NCBI RefSeq assembly: GCF_963576545.1
Contig: NC_083653.1
Coordinates: 17,033,139 to 17,097,138 of the forward strand
Length of the DNA: 64,000 nt
Source: Limanda limanda
Taxonomy: Eukaryota > Chordata > Actinopteri > Pleuronectiformes > Pleuronectidae
Reading direction: 5' to 3'
Under the pieces are notes generated by a model that did not search any database, was not told the DNA's origin, and saw nothing but the letters and a program-made list of their open reading frames with translations. Positions 25,869 through 37,640 of the stretch are shown here, one piece after another. Position numbers and translations under genes: made by a program. Within the stretch, counting starts at the first letter, position 1. Each line of letters opens with the position of its first letter.

Positions 25869-26631
25869 TGTCAGGCCTGGACTGGAATGAGGACTCAGAA
25901 GCAGAGAATATCACGTACCAGCACACTTTATTGATTTCAGAACCTCAATGCAGAGTTACAAACAAGAAGGCTATGAAAATCTCACTAACTATATCTATAT
26001 AATAATATAATACTTGGCAAGCAATAACTGGGGAAAAAGAACTTCCTAATAAATACAAAACATACACTAGAAAAAGAAAAAGCTTTTAAACAAACCACTC
26101 CCGAAGGAGGACAAACAAATGGCAAGAGCAAGAAATCAAAAGCGCTCCCGAAGGAGGAAAACCAAACTACTAATAAATGGGGCAAAAGAAAAGGCTCACC
26201 TAATCAGGAGGCTCAACAAACTAACTAAATCTCTCTTAACATAAATCGCTCCAAAAGGGAGGAAGAAAAACAGTTTACAAAACTGGAAAACTGGAAAACT
26301 TTAACAAACAAAAAATCACTCTCAAGGAGGAAACAGAAAACAACTTACGTGGCGTAGCAAGAAACTCTTTGGCAAAAACGACAATGACTGTGGGTAAGGC
26401 TTAGGTGCACGAACAAGAATGAAACACTTCGGCACAAGACAAAGGGGAGACGCAGACTATAAGCACATGAGGGTGAAGGGAACAGGTGGAAACAATCAGA
26501 GACAATCAGACCGGTGACACATGAGGAAGGGCAAGTGACCTGAAACGAGAGGAGAGTTAGGATTTCAAAATAAAACAGGAAGTTACGAGACAAAAACCCC
26601 AAGACAAGACAAACCTCACCGCGGTGTGACA
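25869..26631 (-). mobile_element. Solo LTR, minus strand (763 bp)
   Basis: The element begins TGTCAGG and ends GTGTGACA on the plus strand, and is flanked by a perfect 5-bp duplication GGTCA (25864-25868 and 26632-26636). Read on the minus strand it has a CTTATAG TATA-like box at about 26457-26463, an AATAAA signal at 25927-25932 and TG...CA ends, the standard LTR arrangement. No internal retrotransposon or viral coding sequence lies next to it, so it is a solo LTR left by recombination. It shares TTCCTGTTTTATTTTG and other blocks with the LTR at 48231, so the two are related families. Class is likely Gypsy- or ERV-like, not determined. Confidence 0.65.
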
Positions 26632-26636
26632 GGTCA

Positions 26637-29600
26637 GACCTGGTTTGGGGAAGATTTTGATCTGGTTTAATACAGAAAAGTTCAAGTTGGTGTTTATTTA
26701 CGTTTAACCCAAACCACAATCTTTTCCTGTCCTTAACCGACGTGCTTTTGTTGCCTGACACTAACCACAGACGCGAGGGTGGATGTGCACTCTGGTCTGT
26801 GGTGTGACAGTCGTGCACTTTCTGTTCTCTCCACCCAAACCACCTCCTAGCAACTCTGCTGTTATTAATAAATGTACTGCATCAGTCGTTTAATGTATCA
26901 AAAGAGACATTATGTCAGCATGCTTGATGAGAAAACGTATACAAATTCAAAATTTGTTGACTTCAAACTTTTAACCTCACATTTAATAATCAGATAATAT
27001 ATGTTTTGTTAATGCAACTCAAAGCACTCCATTAGCGAAATACAATAAACATTGGATATAAAGTGTTTGCTTTTCAGTACCCATCTAAAATCAAGATCCT
27101 CTCCCAACCACATTTAAGGCACAGAAGCTCAGATAAGGTCAGGGTGGATGGATGAGTCAAAGAAGCGCCTAACTTCAAAATGGGAGAGTGCTGTGGGCAT
27201 TCTGTCAGTCACCATTAATATTGCTCTCTTTAAATAAAGACACCAAATGCTCCTTAAAATGAGCTTGGCAGTTTTTTTGGGCTAAAATAAATCCATACTG
27301 CATTTTAATCCATCTATCAAGGGTAATTTGCAATAGTTTAAAAAACGCACTGACAAATAATATAATTTGCTGTTCAGTCAGTTACGATGTCCAAAGCAAT
27401 ACTCATTATCAGTGAACATATTGAGGGCAAGTCCATCAAATGTATTTAGCAGGATATTAGTTGTGTATATATACTGTACATATATAAGAAAACTGTCCAT
27501 TTTGACAACCCAGGAAGTTTTCTTGACTGAATAAAAATCTCTTACTTTTTACATTCACTGGTATTCCTCTGTATACAGAGCCGAGACAAAATGCATTTCC
27601 TTCAAAATGCCGTAATATTTTTGCCGTTTTGTGTGAGCGTTAAGTGCTTCCCCATTGAGACAGGCCTGACCCCGGGGGCACAGCCGAGGGCCGTACATCA
27701 CTGTGACCTTTCTGAGCACCGCTGCAACCCACTGCCTTTGTTCGCCTAACGGATCCCACACAAAGCGACTTTTGACCAAGCACAGAAAAAGAAGCAGGGC
27801 AGTGATGGAGAGATAGTGACAGAAGGGAGGGGGCGAACGGATAAAGGGACAGGCGTCGGCTAGAGGTCGGCGCTAATGGCCCCTGTGTGTTTTGTAATTA
27901 GGAGCGGTGTCAAGAGATGCAGGCGAAGGAGTGGGGGTGGTCGGGCAGCAGGCAAAAAGAAACAGGTCGAGGGAGAAAGGACGATGGAGGGAGGAAAGAT
28001 ATCCAGATGGACAGAATGAAGCCAGAGTAAGAAAAAGGGAAGAAAGAGATATGAAGAAAGAAGGGATTAGGGGCCAATTAAGAAAGAACTGAAGAGGCCG
28101 ACTTCCAAAGGAAACCAGGAGAGAGAACGCCCCTCTTCTGATCAGTAATTGATCTTGTGCCGTTGCACCTTCTGTATCCATAAGTGTGTGTATGTAGAGG
28201 AGGAGGGTTCAAGAGTAGAACTCTCATACCATAAATCCCTCGGACAGAAACTCAACAACCACAAGGAGAATGATGATGAGCGGAGCACATGTCTTTATCT
28301 GCTTTTCAGGCTTATCAAGCTGTCCGTGAAATTTGAAGTCAAATTATTTTTGCCATGCTCACAGTCTCTAGGAAATCCAGCTGTTTCATGATGAAATACT
28401 CATATTCAGAACATTTCCACAAGAGGGGATTTTGTAGCCTTAAGTTTTTATTTATTACTATGATAGATCAACAACACTGTACATTCTTGGAGAATAGAAT
28501 CTTTAAGACGTATGAATGTTTTTTAAAAAGGCTGCTGTTTCCAGAAGAGTTTTTATCCACTCTGCATCTCATACAACCTCCTGTTACTTAAACTTGGTAA
28601 CACAAGACTCTCCAGGAAAATATATGACAACCCTACAAGGTTTTAAATATGGAAACCACATTGATTATAACAACTTTATTACTGAGATATGAAGTTTAAT
28701 TTTTCATCCATATGGCTCAATACTAATGAGCCTCTGCTGATGCACTTTATGATCAGTTCAGAGACTAGATGCCTTTTGGTGTTTCTTGAGGTCACCGTTG
28801 ATTTCTCACACACACAAGCCTTGACTTTGAATAGAACAACTCTATGGAACGTTTTGTCTTTGAGGGGCCATTACAGTTTTTTAAACATCCTTTGCAAGCC
28901 ATACTAAATTATTGAACACGTAACTCTAAACTCCCAAATGTCATGGCAGGATCTACGTCTGTTTGGCAAGGCGTCTGCTGTCAGATGGTCATGATGATGA
29001 CGATGCTTCTCACAGCTGGTTTTAGTCAAAACATCTCTTTCAAACAAACCTTCAAATTGGGTAATGCCAAGAATGGATTGCAAAGTCATAATTCCTCCCT
29101 TGTATCAAATATGGCAATGATGCCACACACAAAAATGAGCAGCAGAGAAATTGTTCATGTCTGACATTGTACATTTCTTGACTTTTTCTTCAATTTTTTC
29201 CTTATATCTTGTGCAAAGAAATCTGCTCTTCAATAGATTGGAACAATCTTGGTTTTTGGTTCTTGCAGCTCCACAGCTCTTTCCCAAATCAAACTTCTGA
29301 CTCATGCTTCACCTTTTGAGCTCTTAGCTCGCTCACTACAAAACTTCTTAACAGTCACCATGATGTCTGACAGCAATGGCATGTAACAGATGTGGTTGTT
29401 TCAAATCAGCCAGGACCTGACAGGGATACAGCCAGTAGGGAACAATCCATGGGCAGAAAAAGTAAATTGCTGTCATAATTCTTTTCTGAATTGCCTTTTC
29501 TATATTCTCAAATTGTATGGAGGTCTGTAACAGCTCTGATGCGAGATGTTCCCAACCCTTATTCTATGGGGGATATGAACAGGACACATACTTGCAGAAC

Positions 29601-29959
29601 AAATGAGTAATACAACACATTTTCTATGTGAACACCAGTCAGAGAACAGTCAGAACAAACAATACATATTTTAGAGCTACAATACAGTGGACGCTAACAC
29701 CATTAATCTTACAATATTTGGTGGCCAGGAAAAGCTGGATGTCTCACCCTGGACTGGATGTCTCATCTGCATGAAAAACTGGCAGCAATGGAGCCAAATA
29801 ATCATATAGAATACATTCCAAATAAAAATTGATTCAAGACAAAACATCCTTTTATAGCCAGCAAAGGTTTTTGGAATCCTTCAAGCAACAAATGAAAGAG
29901 AGAATTAATCAATGGTGTTGTGTATATTTGTATCCCTGAAGACCTGAAATACACATTTT

Positions 29960-29962
<3 letters not shown>
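26637..29962. other. Non-coding sequence, no gene seen
   Basis: 27150-27400 and 27570-27780 are low in repeats and may be conserved. 27790-28090 is strongly purine-rich. 28610-29950 is AT-rich with short decayed-looking open frames and no recognisable domain. TATATATACTGTACATATATA at about 27466-27486 is a near-palindrome. Confidence 0.5.

Positions 29963-30022
<60 letters not shown>
29963..30022. repeat. Perfect (GA)30 microsatellite
   Basis: 60 bases of uninterrupted GA on the plus strand. Confidence 0.97.
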
Positions 30023-30024
<2 letters not shown>

Positions 30025-31595
30025 ACGCATATTGTTTCAGTTAAAACTCAGAAATAACCATGGAGTCCTGTGGTTTAAAAAAGTCTGGGAAACAAATCTG
30101 TGCCCTAACCTCATATAAGGGTTTTGAATGTATGGCTTAGTTCACACTATATGTAGAATGTGCCTCTATGCAGATCCGTGTCCCCTGTGTCGAGTGCATG
30201 TATGTATGTATGTGTGAAGCCCTTTGTATGGCACGTGTGTTTTGCTTCGCATGCAATGAGGGATGGACATCACCAGGGCAGCATTACGAGTGAACGAGGC
30301 AGATCAGTCAGAGACTTAAAGCCCTGCTCCCCAACGGAGGAAGCGGACAGGCTTTGATGTTGATGTGAACAAATAAAAGGAAGCCAAAAGGAGTGGAATG
30401 GACCATTATCTGCTGTGGAGTGGGGCCTCCCGTGGAACTGAGCCGGCCTGCCCGCTTAGCTTCCAATCAGGGGGGGGGGGGGGGCACAGAGAAAGATGGA
30501 GAAAGAGAAAGAGGAGAGGGAAAGACACACAGAAAGACAGGGAGAGAGGGGGGCAGGGGGGGTCCAGAATCCTATTGATTTCACTCTGGTGCTAAATCCA
30601 AATACTGCTAAAAATACTGCAGTTTTCTATATATACATATGTGTCTGCAGCCTCTTACAAAGGACATTTGTATATATCATTTCCAGTTTAACGCTGCCAG
30701 CAGCTGAGTGAGGCTGATCATCACCAGAGCAGAGTGAGAACTGTTGATAATTATACCCACCTTGCTATATGTGGGAGAGACTATTTAGGTCAAATGTCCA
30801 AACTGCTAAATATTTTCTCCGCTGATAAAATAAGCAAAAGGCATCACTTGACTCCTGCACTAGCGGTAATTTTAGTCGTGCTAATAATAAGGCTTGGCTT
30901 GTCCTGTTTATCACTGCTAATGTTAACTCACACAGAAAGATTCAAGACTCTTTGCCAAATCCACAAATAGAAACAAATCCAAGAATAAAATCTGCATTAG
31001 ATTTATGCTGAAGCAGAAAGTGGAGAAATACAACACCAATAGCTGAGCCTGCACGTGGCCACCAACATAAATGTATCAATCATCAATAAAAACAGTCTTT
31101 TAATGAAAGGGTGATGTGCACCAATATGGCTCTAGCCAGTCCTAGACTCAAATAAACGGATGACTAAGCAGAAGTAGTATAATGAACAAAATGACTGTGG
31201 TACATTTGTCACAAGCAACTTTAAAATCCAACTATGCAAAAGCCAACAATGTTATTCATTCTCGAAGGGAACACAGTATTTGCAGATACAGAGAGCTTGT
31301 TTGCACAATCTGTTGCACACGTTAGCCATTTTTTGTAATGGCTGGAAAAAGTGGGTCAGACATAAGAAAACAAATGTGTACAGGGCCAACAGCAGAGAGA
31401 CAGAGACAGAAGGGTGGGGGGTGGGGGGGGGGGGGCTCAACTGTTTCCTCTTTGTCAGAGTGTGGTCACAGTGTGTCAGAAGTGATACAGCACTTCAGCA
31501 TCTGAAGAGAAGTTTCCTGAGACAGATGTTTGGCTTTCAACAACAAAACGATGAAAGGCAGCTAGTACATCTATTTTCCATTGGTTGATCAGTTT
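30023..31595. other. Non-coding sequence with G-runs
   Basis: Contains a G15 run at 30470-30484 and a G13 run at 31423-31435, both next to purine-rich sequence (30485-30560). Long G-runs can form G-quadruplexes and often mark sequencing uncertainty. No supported gene. Confidence 0.5.
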
Positions 31596-31985
31596 TGTCT
31601 GTCTTTTTGATTTTGATTCCTGAAATAACCCAACAACTTTTTGATGGTTTGACATAAAATTTGTCCTCAGATGACTCTAGCGCGCCCATGTGGTTTTGTG
31701 TGAAACTATTGGATGGATTGGCATGAAACTTGGTTGCAGACATTGTCCTCTCTGACTAAGCTGAGCTCAAATTTTCAATTTGCTCAGTTCCTTCATTTAT
31801 TGTCTAGAATACCTACAAAACTCAAGACACTCCCGTGGCTTCAGCTGTCTGTTTTGTTTAGTCATCAGCTAATCTATAATGGTTAATGTAGTGAACTTTA
31901 TTCCGGTTAAACATCATCTTGTTAGCATTTTCATTGAGAGTTTACTAGCATGCTGATGTTAGCATTTAGCCCAAAGCACTGGGGT
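31596..31985 (+). repeat. Dispersed fish repeat (ACTATTGGATGGATTGGCATG family)
   Basis: Landmarks in order: TGACTCTAGCGCG, ACTATTGGATGGATTGGCAT with GAAACTTGGTTGCAGACATT, then GGTTAATGTAGTGAAC, AAACATCATCTTGTTAGCAT, and the end GCATGCTGATGTTAGCATTT with AGCCCAAAGCAC. This is the order of a common teleost repeat I recognise. It is immediately followed by copy E of the inverted-ended family. Confidence 0.6.
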
Positions 31986-31999
31986 GATCAACTATAGTC

Positions 32000-32467
32000 C
32001 ACAGACTTTATATAAAAATTACGACATGTCGGCTTCCAAAAGTGAAGCCACATTGTCTTGACAGGCCCCTGGTGGCTGGCAGCAGTATATGTCATAAAAC
32101 CTTACTCCTTCACTGTAGTTGATAGGACATGGACCAAACTAAAAAAGCCAAAAGGCATTTCCTAAAGATGATTTTTTGTATTTTTAGGTAGCCATCACAC
32201 TGGCATATGATCAAGTCCTTATTTGTCCAATAAGTTTGGTTTTAATTCATTATGATGTTTTACAAATGAGGTGAAATCTCTGGATTGACAGCTCAAACTG
32301 AGCACTCAAGCTAAAACTGAGACCTCAAGCATATGTATCTACTTAACCAACAACCAGCCTCACCCCCGGTGGCTACAGTGCAGACCCTGGCTTCAAATTT
32401 TGGCTTCATTTCTGGATAGTGGGAGGAAGTGGACACGCATCATCCATCTTTAGATGCACTACAGACT
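32000..32467 (-). mobile_element. Inverted-ended non-autonomous element, copy E
   Basis: In reverse orientation: the CCCCTGGTGGCTGGC landmark comes first, then GACATGGACCAAACT, GGATTGACAGCTC, TTGGCTTCATTTCTGG and GTGGGAGGAAGTGGAC, ending in CATCATCCATCTTTAGATGC. At 468 bp it is longer than copies A and F, so it carries extra sequence or is a variant subfamily. Confidence 0.6.
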
Positions 32468-32764
32468 CACAAGGCTGCAAGCATGTCTACAAACTCTTAG
32501 TCATGTTATAATACTGTATGTGACCTGGTTAAATACAGAGTTTCTCAAAAAATGGTTATTCATCATATTATCATTGGATTGTAGTCTCGTTTTTGCTCAG
32601 TTGGACCATATGCTTACCTGCAACCATAACCCAATAGTCAGACAATTGCTGGTTAGCTTCACGTTAAGAAGAACGCTACATTAATTGCCTGTTTTTGGCA
32701 GAGGGATGAACAGATTTCTTGTCACAACTTTGGACTCACTTCATCTGGCTGAGACTGCTTGAAA

Positions 32765-33127
32765 CATAGACTGTACGTAAAGATTGATGACACGACTGCA
32801 TATTGATTATCCCCTGGTGGCTGGCTGCAGTATATCCATGTTGGTGGATGGGACGTGGCCCAAACCAAAAAGTCAAACTAGATATTATAGGTGGTCTCTG
32901 AAAATTAGTTATCACGCTGATGTTTTGAATTTGGTGCTAGAAAAACAGGGTTAAAGATGACGATTGACAGGTGAGACTGACCTGTGATTTGTCGAGTCCC
33001 TGTATCGACGTCTAAATGACGGCATCAGCACAAAATGGCATCGTTTGTATCTGGGATATTTTGGCTCCATGTCTGGAAAGTTGGAGGAAGTGGAGGCAGA
33101 TCATCCATCTTTATAAACAGTGTATGG
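32765..33127 (-). mobile_element. Inverted-ended non-autonomous element, copy F (363 bp)
   Basis: In reverse orientation, with CATAGACTGTACGTAAAGAT at one end and ATCCATCTTTATAAACAGTG plus TATGG at the other. Landmarks CCCCTGGTGGCTGGC, GACGTGGCCCAAACC, CGATTGACAGGTGAGACTGA and TTGGCTCCATGTCTGG occur in the mirrored order of copy A. Its length equals that of copy A. Confidence 0.7.
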
Positions 33128-35217
33128 CCTGAAAGTTATTCAACGTTTTCTAAATGTTTTGTCTGAGCTGGTTCCAAACGAATTGACCCATGTGAAAGAA
33201 GTCATCATATTAGGTGTATTTCCCTTAAGAATAAAAGTAAATATTGGGACACAAAATGCAAATTAAAAACCAAAATGCATAAATAAGATATGAAGACTTG
33301 ACAATTTACAGGAATAACAACATAAGTAGTTTGGCTTCCGATAATTGTTCAGTGTGTAAGTCAGAATCCATGAGAGACTTTGAGATAATACAGGAAATTA
33401 CTTCATGGGTTTGCTATTGCTGGAACGCTTCACTGTTACTTTGATGCAATTAATAATGAATAATTAAAAAGACCTTTTACCTGCAGTATGATACGCTGGA
33501 ATAAAAGATTCAGTATTATTGAGCACGATTGCTTCATTAAAGTGCTTCCTGCACTCAACGCTTGTTGAAGTCACTTCTAACTGGAGCACAGGTGTTACGA
33601 CTATTTCTACACATGTGACACAATCCCAGAGGCTGTCCTGGGCCACTTTTTGTATTTTTCTTTCAGGGCAAAAATGACAGTGAATTAGGGTTGTCAGCTA
33701 AAACTTGTAATTAGTTTGTGGTGCCGCATCTGCTGAAGGGCAGTCATCTTTAATGAACATCAGCAGCCCTAATGGAGCGTAAAATGACACTAGGAAATAC
33801 AAGATGTCAGGGTCAACAAGGGAACGGCTCCATCAGTCGGGCCCTTCATTCCCTTACAGTTTAGAAAGATCACTCAATAACGTGGAAATCTATGTCTATT
33901 TACTAATAAATTAATATTGATGCAGCAGGGTATATTTCTTCATTATAACATTTAAGCATGCTTCATTTAACTTTTGGGACTTAAACTGTTTCAATAACTT
34001 GTATTTCAGCGAGAGCTGCTGAGATCCGAGATGTCCTATTTATTGGGCTCCCTTTACTCTTCTCCCCCGGTCTACTCCTCTTTTATTTTAATAACTTTAA
34101 ATATTTCCCACCAGGTTTTCCCTGTTGTGAACTTGTGCTGTGGAACACTGAGCTTGACCGAGCCTTTGGTTTATTCATGAGGTTCATTGAGGAAGGTCTT
34201 TGATGTCCATGAATTATTTAAAGGCAACACTTTTTTGAATAATCCCTCACTTTGGTAAATACTTCCCTGTGCTGCCCCACTAAGTCTTTTGCGTTTGAGT
34301 GGTTAGAGAGATGATGATACCTGAGAGCGACGAGAGACAAAAGTGGCAGACGACACAAATCAATACGGCATTTGGTGTCTTGGACATTTTCTCAACCAGT
34401 AAAAGGCCTTTCTAAACTCATGTTCTGTCTCTTTAACTATCACAGAACATCTTACCATGTGTTTTATCTCAGCGTGGGTCTTATATTATCTATGTGGGAA
34501 GTCTCCCTGTAAAAAATCCCCCTCTGTGGTGAGGTCGAGGTAAAAAATGCCCACCACAGCCTTGTACCTCAAATCTACTGACCTCTGTATTAACCTTGAT
34601 GCCCTTAATGTACAGCCCACAAGTAATTTCTGGTCCATCAGGCAATTCACAAATTAACAAAAAAGCAAATTCTAATGACAGAAATTACTTTTTGCTGCGA
34701 TTTAAAAAAGATAACATAGAAATTGTGGTCTAACTTTTTCAGATTGGTCCCCTCAGGCTGTTCAGGTCACTTACTTGCAGGTGAAAGCGACATGTACGAA
34801 CCTGTTATGTGACATTGCTGACAAGCATCATGGTGAGTCTCAAGATAAGAAGATGAATGAATATTCTTTTGTTGGTGTGTCTAACTGCGGTGATGAAAAA
34901 GGTCAATCTCGAGCATCATTACTGCTGGAAACATGTAGCTTTGTGCTGGAATAAACATAATGCAGGAAACTGGAAGCACACTCAGAAGGAGAATGTGTGA
35001 AGAAGTTCCTTGTTGCTGTTGCAGACCTGCTAGCACTGATATGTTATTAGATAAATGATTGAAATTTACACCAGTATTTGGGACAATTACCGCTGTGAGC
35101 AGTTTCTTCAAAGCCTCAACATTACTGCCATCTCACACCTCAACAAAAACAAGCAGTGCTCTGCATCACGTTAGAGAGGTTGGTGTGGTATATGTGTTCA
35201 ATAATTAAGTATGACCC

Positions 35218-35267
35218 TCAAAGTATGTTGAAATAGCCCTTGAAATAAAAAAGGTTCCCCGCCCCTG
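35218..35267 (+). repeat. Possible 3' terminus of a hAT-type element
   Basis: The string CCTTGAAATAAAAAAGGTTC then CCCGCCCCTG resembles the right end of a hAT element (AAAAAGGTTGCCCACCCCTG type). No matching left end was found upstream, so it is at best a fragment. Confidence 0.25.
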
Positions 35268-35799
35268 CTGTTTAATATATCAAAGAAACATCAAGGTAGA
35301 ACACATTTTAGCTCACTTGACTTCTCTCTCTTTCCTTATCAGTTTAGAGCCATGAGGTTGGTTGCTCAACCCTCACCAGACGTCTCTCTATGATGCTGTC
35401 AAACACAGACATGAGAGGGCAAAATAAAAGCTAAACTTTTTTTTATGAACATTTACTGAAGCTCGATGCCTCAAGGAGAAAAAGAGATGAGCAATTCAAG
35501 GTCACACTGTGTAATGCTGCACAATTCTGAAGGTCATCTTATTTTCAGGGCAGCTAAACTCATGCAAAACCCATACAAGGTTTAATACCCGTTCTTATAG
35601 GGATATTTTTTCCAAATCCTAAACATTAAACAATTACTTATCTTAAGAGATGCTGTATTGTTCCTGGAAAACCTTCCTTCCCTGTGGAAGTGTCTCCTTG
35701 TGAACCCGAGGGGGAATCGGTGTAATGACTGTTTACTCCCTCAACTACAGGGCTCAGTTTATCATATCTCTTACGAGTAGGGTCTGTGCTGTGACCTTG

Positions 35800-35813
35800 G
35801 TTGCTATGGCAAC
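35800..35813. promoter_or_regulatory. RFX-type X-box palindrome
   Basis: GTTGCTATGGCAAC fits the RFX consensus and is the exact reverse complement of the site at 11597-11610. Confidence 0.4.
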
Positions 35814-36129
35814 TGTGATTGGGGACAAGGCCAGCTGGACTCTATCAGTGTCCTCCTAGCTCTCCAAGAGACAGAGATTGAACTAATGCGTTTAGGGCTT
35901 ACTTCCAGGTGACCTGAGGAAACAGTGGCTAAGATTTTAAGAGGGTACGACAAAAGCACTCAGTAGAGCGCATACCTCCTTCCAGGCCCGATAGTGGATT
36001 CAATCAGGCTGCACCAAATTGCAAAAATTCACAGATATCACGTAAATTTATTCCATCAACATTCTTAAATTATCTCAGGGAAAATGGTAAAATTGTTTAA
36101 AACGCCTTTGTTGAGGAAAGTGATAAAAA

Positions 36130-36262
36130 CAAATCCTAGATCTGCCCCCTTCCACCAAGTTTTGTGATAATCCATCCAGTTGTTTTTCGATGTTCCTGCT
36201 AATTAACAAACAAACCAACAAGCAAAAGGACTGGGGTGAAAACATAACCTCCTCTGCAAAGA
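36130..36262 (-). repeat. Old dispersed fish repeat (AGGAGGTTATG family), fragment, reverse
   Basis: Read on the minus strand it gives GCAGAGGAGGTTATGTTTTC, the GTTTGTTTG run, then CACAAAACTTGGTGGAAGG, the same order as the copy at 603 and the copy at 37265. Only the first third of the family is present. Confidence 0.55.
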
Positions 36263-37264
36263 TAAAGATCCCTTCATGCTGTGCTTCAAATGCTCTTTTA
36301 GAAGTTGATTTCTCTTTTTCTTTCCAAGTGGAGGGCATGGTGTGTCATCTCTGAATAAAACTCTGTTTAACACAGTCGGTTGTTGCTGTCATTAGTTAAG
36401 AGAGATAATGTGTTCATTTCTATCTTGGAGGAAGAGGGAACAATAGGTAAGACAAACACCATATTCAGGAAGCTACACAAGCTAAATTTGATGCTGTCTG
36501 CGTGGTGGAAGTTTTCGAACCCCGTGTGTTTTTCTAGTTTAACGGCAGTGGTTAAGCCCATATTGAACATGAGACGGTGTGGACTGCTCTGCTGAGTCTG
36601 ATCAGGGTAGAGACAGGGGTATACTTAAAAAGAACCAGTAAGAGACAGAAAAACTGGATGCAGCCGTCCCTAATTTTGTTGTCAGAAGAGTGTGGGGGAG
36701 CCCACTGACACCTAAGAGTCTGCTTCCGCTGCGTCTGACTCAGTGCTTACTCACATTACCGAGATTCACTGCAGATCTCTTCTCATTGAGATATCTTTGT
36801 CCGACTTATACCCAGATATATATGTGACTGTATGTCAGCCCTGTGATGGACTGGTGGGTGTGACCCGCCTCTCACCCAATGTCAGCTGGGATTGGATCCA
36901 GCCTCCTCTGACCCTCATAGAATAAGTGGTGTGACCAATAAATCTTTATCTGATGTCAGTTGTCGCCACAACTATTAATATAAATATATTATCTAGATTC
37001 TATAGTGTGTGATACATGTTATTTTGCCTGAGCCGAATGATTATTGTATCAATGCAGATGACCTGAGCCACAGACACGTATGTCGTCAATATCACCTAAA
37101 CCGTGTGATCCATGTAAAACACAAATGACAAATGACAAAAACTTTGATTCTGTAAAAAACTGTAATTATTTCTTCAATATCAGTTGAATATTGCAGTTCA
37201 TCTACGTTTATCTGAGGTTTTCAACCGACAACCGTATTTTTGGCATTGTTGAACATTTGCTATT
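36263..37264. other. Non-coding sequence, no gene seen
   Basis: The string GGACTGGTGGGTGTGACCCG and GGATTGGATCCAGCCTCC at 36847-36906 are similar to a motif common in fish repeats (CTGGGATAGGCTCCAGC type), suggesting an old repeat remnant. No gene. Confidence 0.4.
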
Positions 37265-37640
37265 TCCACAAAGGAGGTTATGTTTTCACACCTGTCCATT
37301 TGTTTCTTATTTATTTTGTTTCTAAGCACAACTGCGCAAACTGCTGGACAGATTACCATGAAGCTTGGTGGAAGGATGTGTCATGAGTCAGGAAAGAACC
37401 CAATAAAGTTTGGTGTTTATCAGAATCAAGGGGTAGAGCCAGAAAATATCTTTCTTTGACACTTAAAGATAGGGTGCTTTCACTGATTTCCCAGGAAATA
37501 ATTCATGGGTGTTAATGATAAAATTGATAAAATAATTAATACATATTTGGGGAACTGATATCCGTGAGTGTGTGAAATTTGAAGCAGCTTGATGGAATTA
37601 AAGGAGACGGTTGGGACTTGGGCTCTCCTGGGTGTCACTC
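37265..37640 (+). repeat. Old dispersed fish repeat (AGGAGGTTATG family), copy 2
   Basis: It begins AAAGGAGGTTATGTTTTCAC, contains ACCATGAAGCTTGGTGGAAG, CAGAATCAAGGGGTAGAGCC and ATATCCGTGAGTGTGTGAAA, and ends near AAGCAGCTTGATGGAATTAA. This is the fullest copy in the window. Confidence 0.6.

Larger units (their letters stand above)
33128..36129. other. Non-coding sequence, no gene seen
   Basis: 33690-33850 and 34000-34250 are low in repeats and may be conserved. A possible hAT-type terminus is at 35218-35267 and an X-box at 35800-35813. No coding frame is supported. Confidence 0.5.

Noticed and set aside
28904..29089. Minus-strand frame with His-rich segment and RRRSCHDIWEF
   Set aside because: Looked briefly like a decayed transposase, but no second motif or inverted ends were found.
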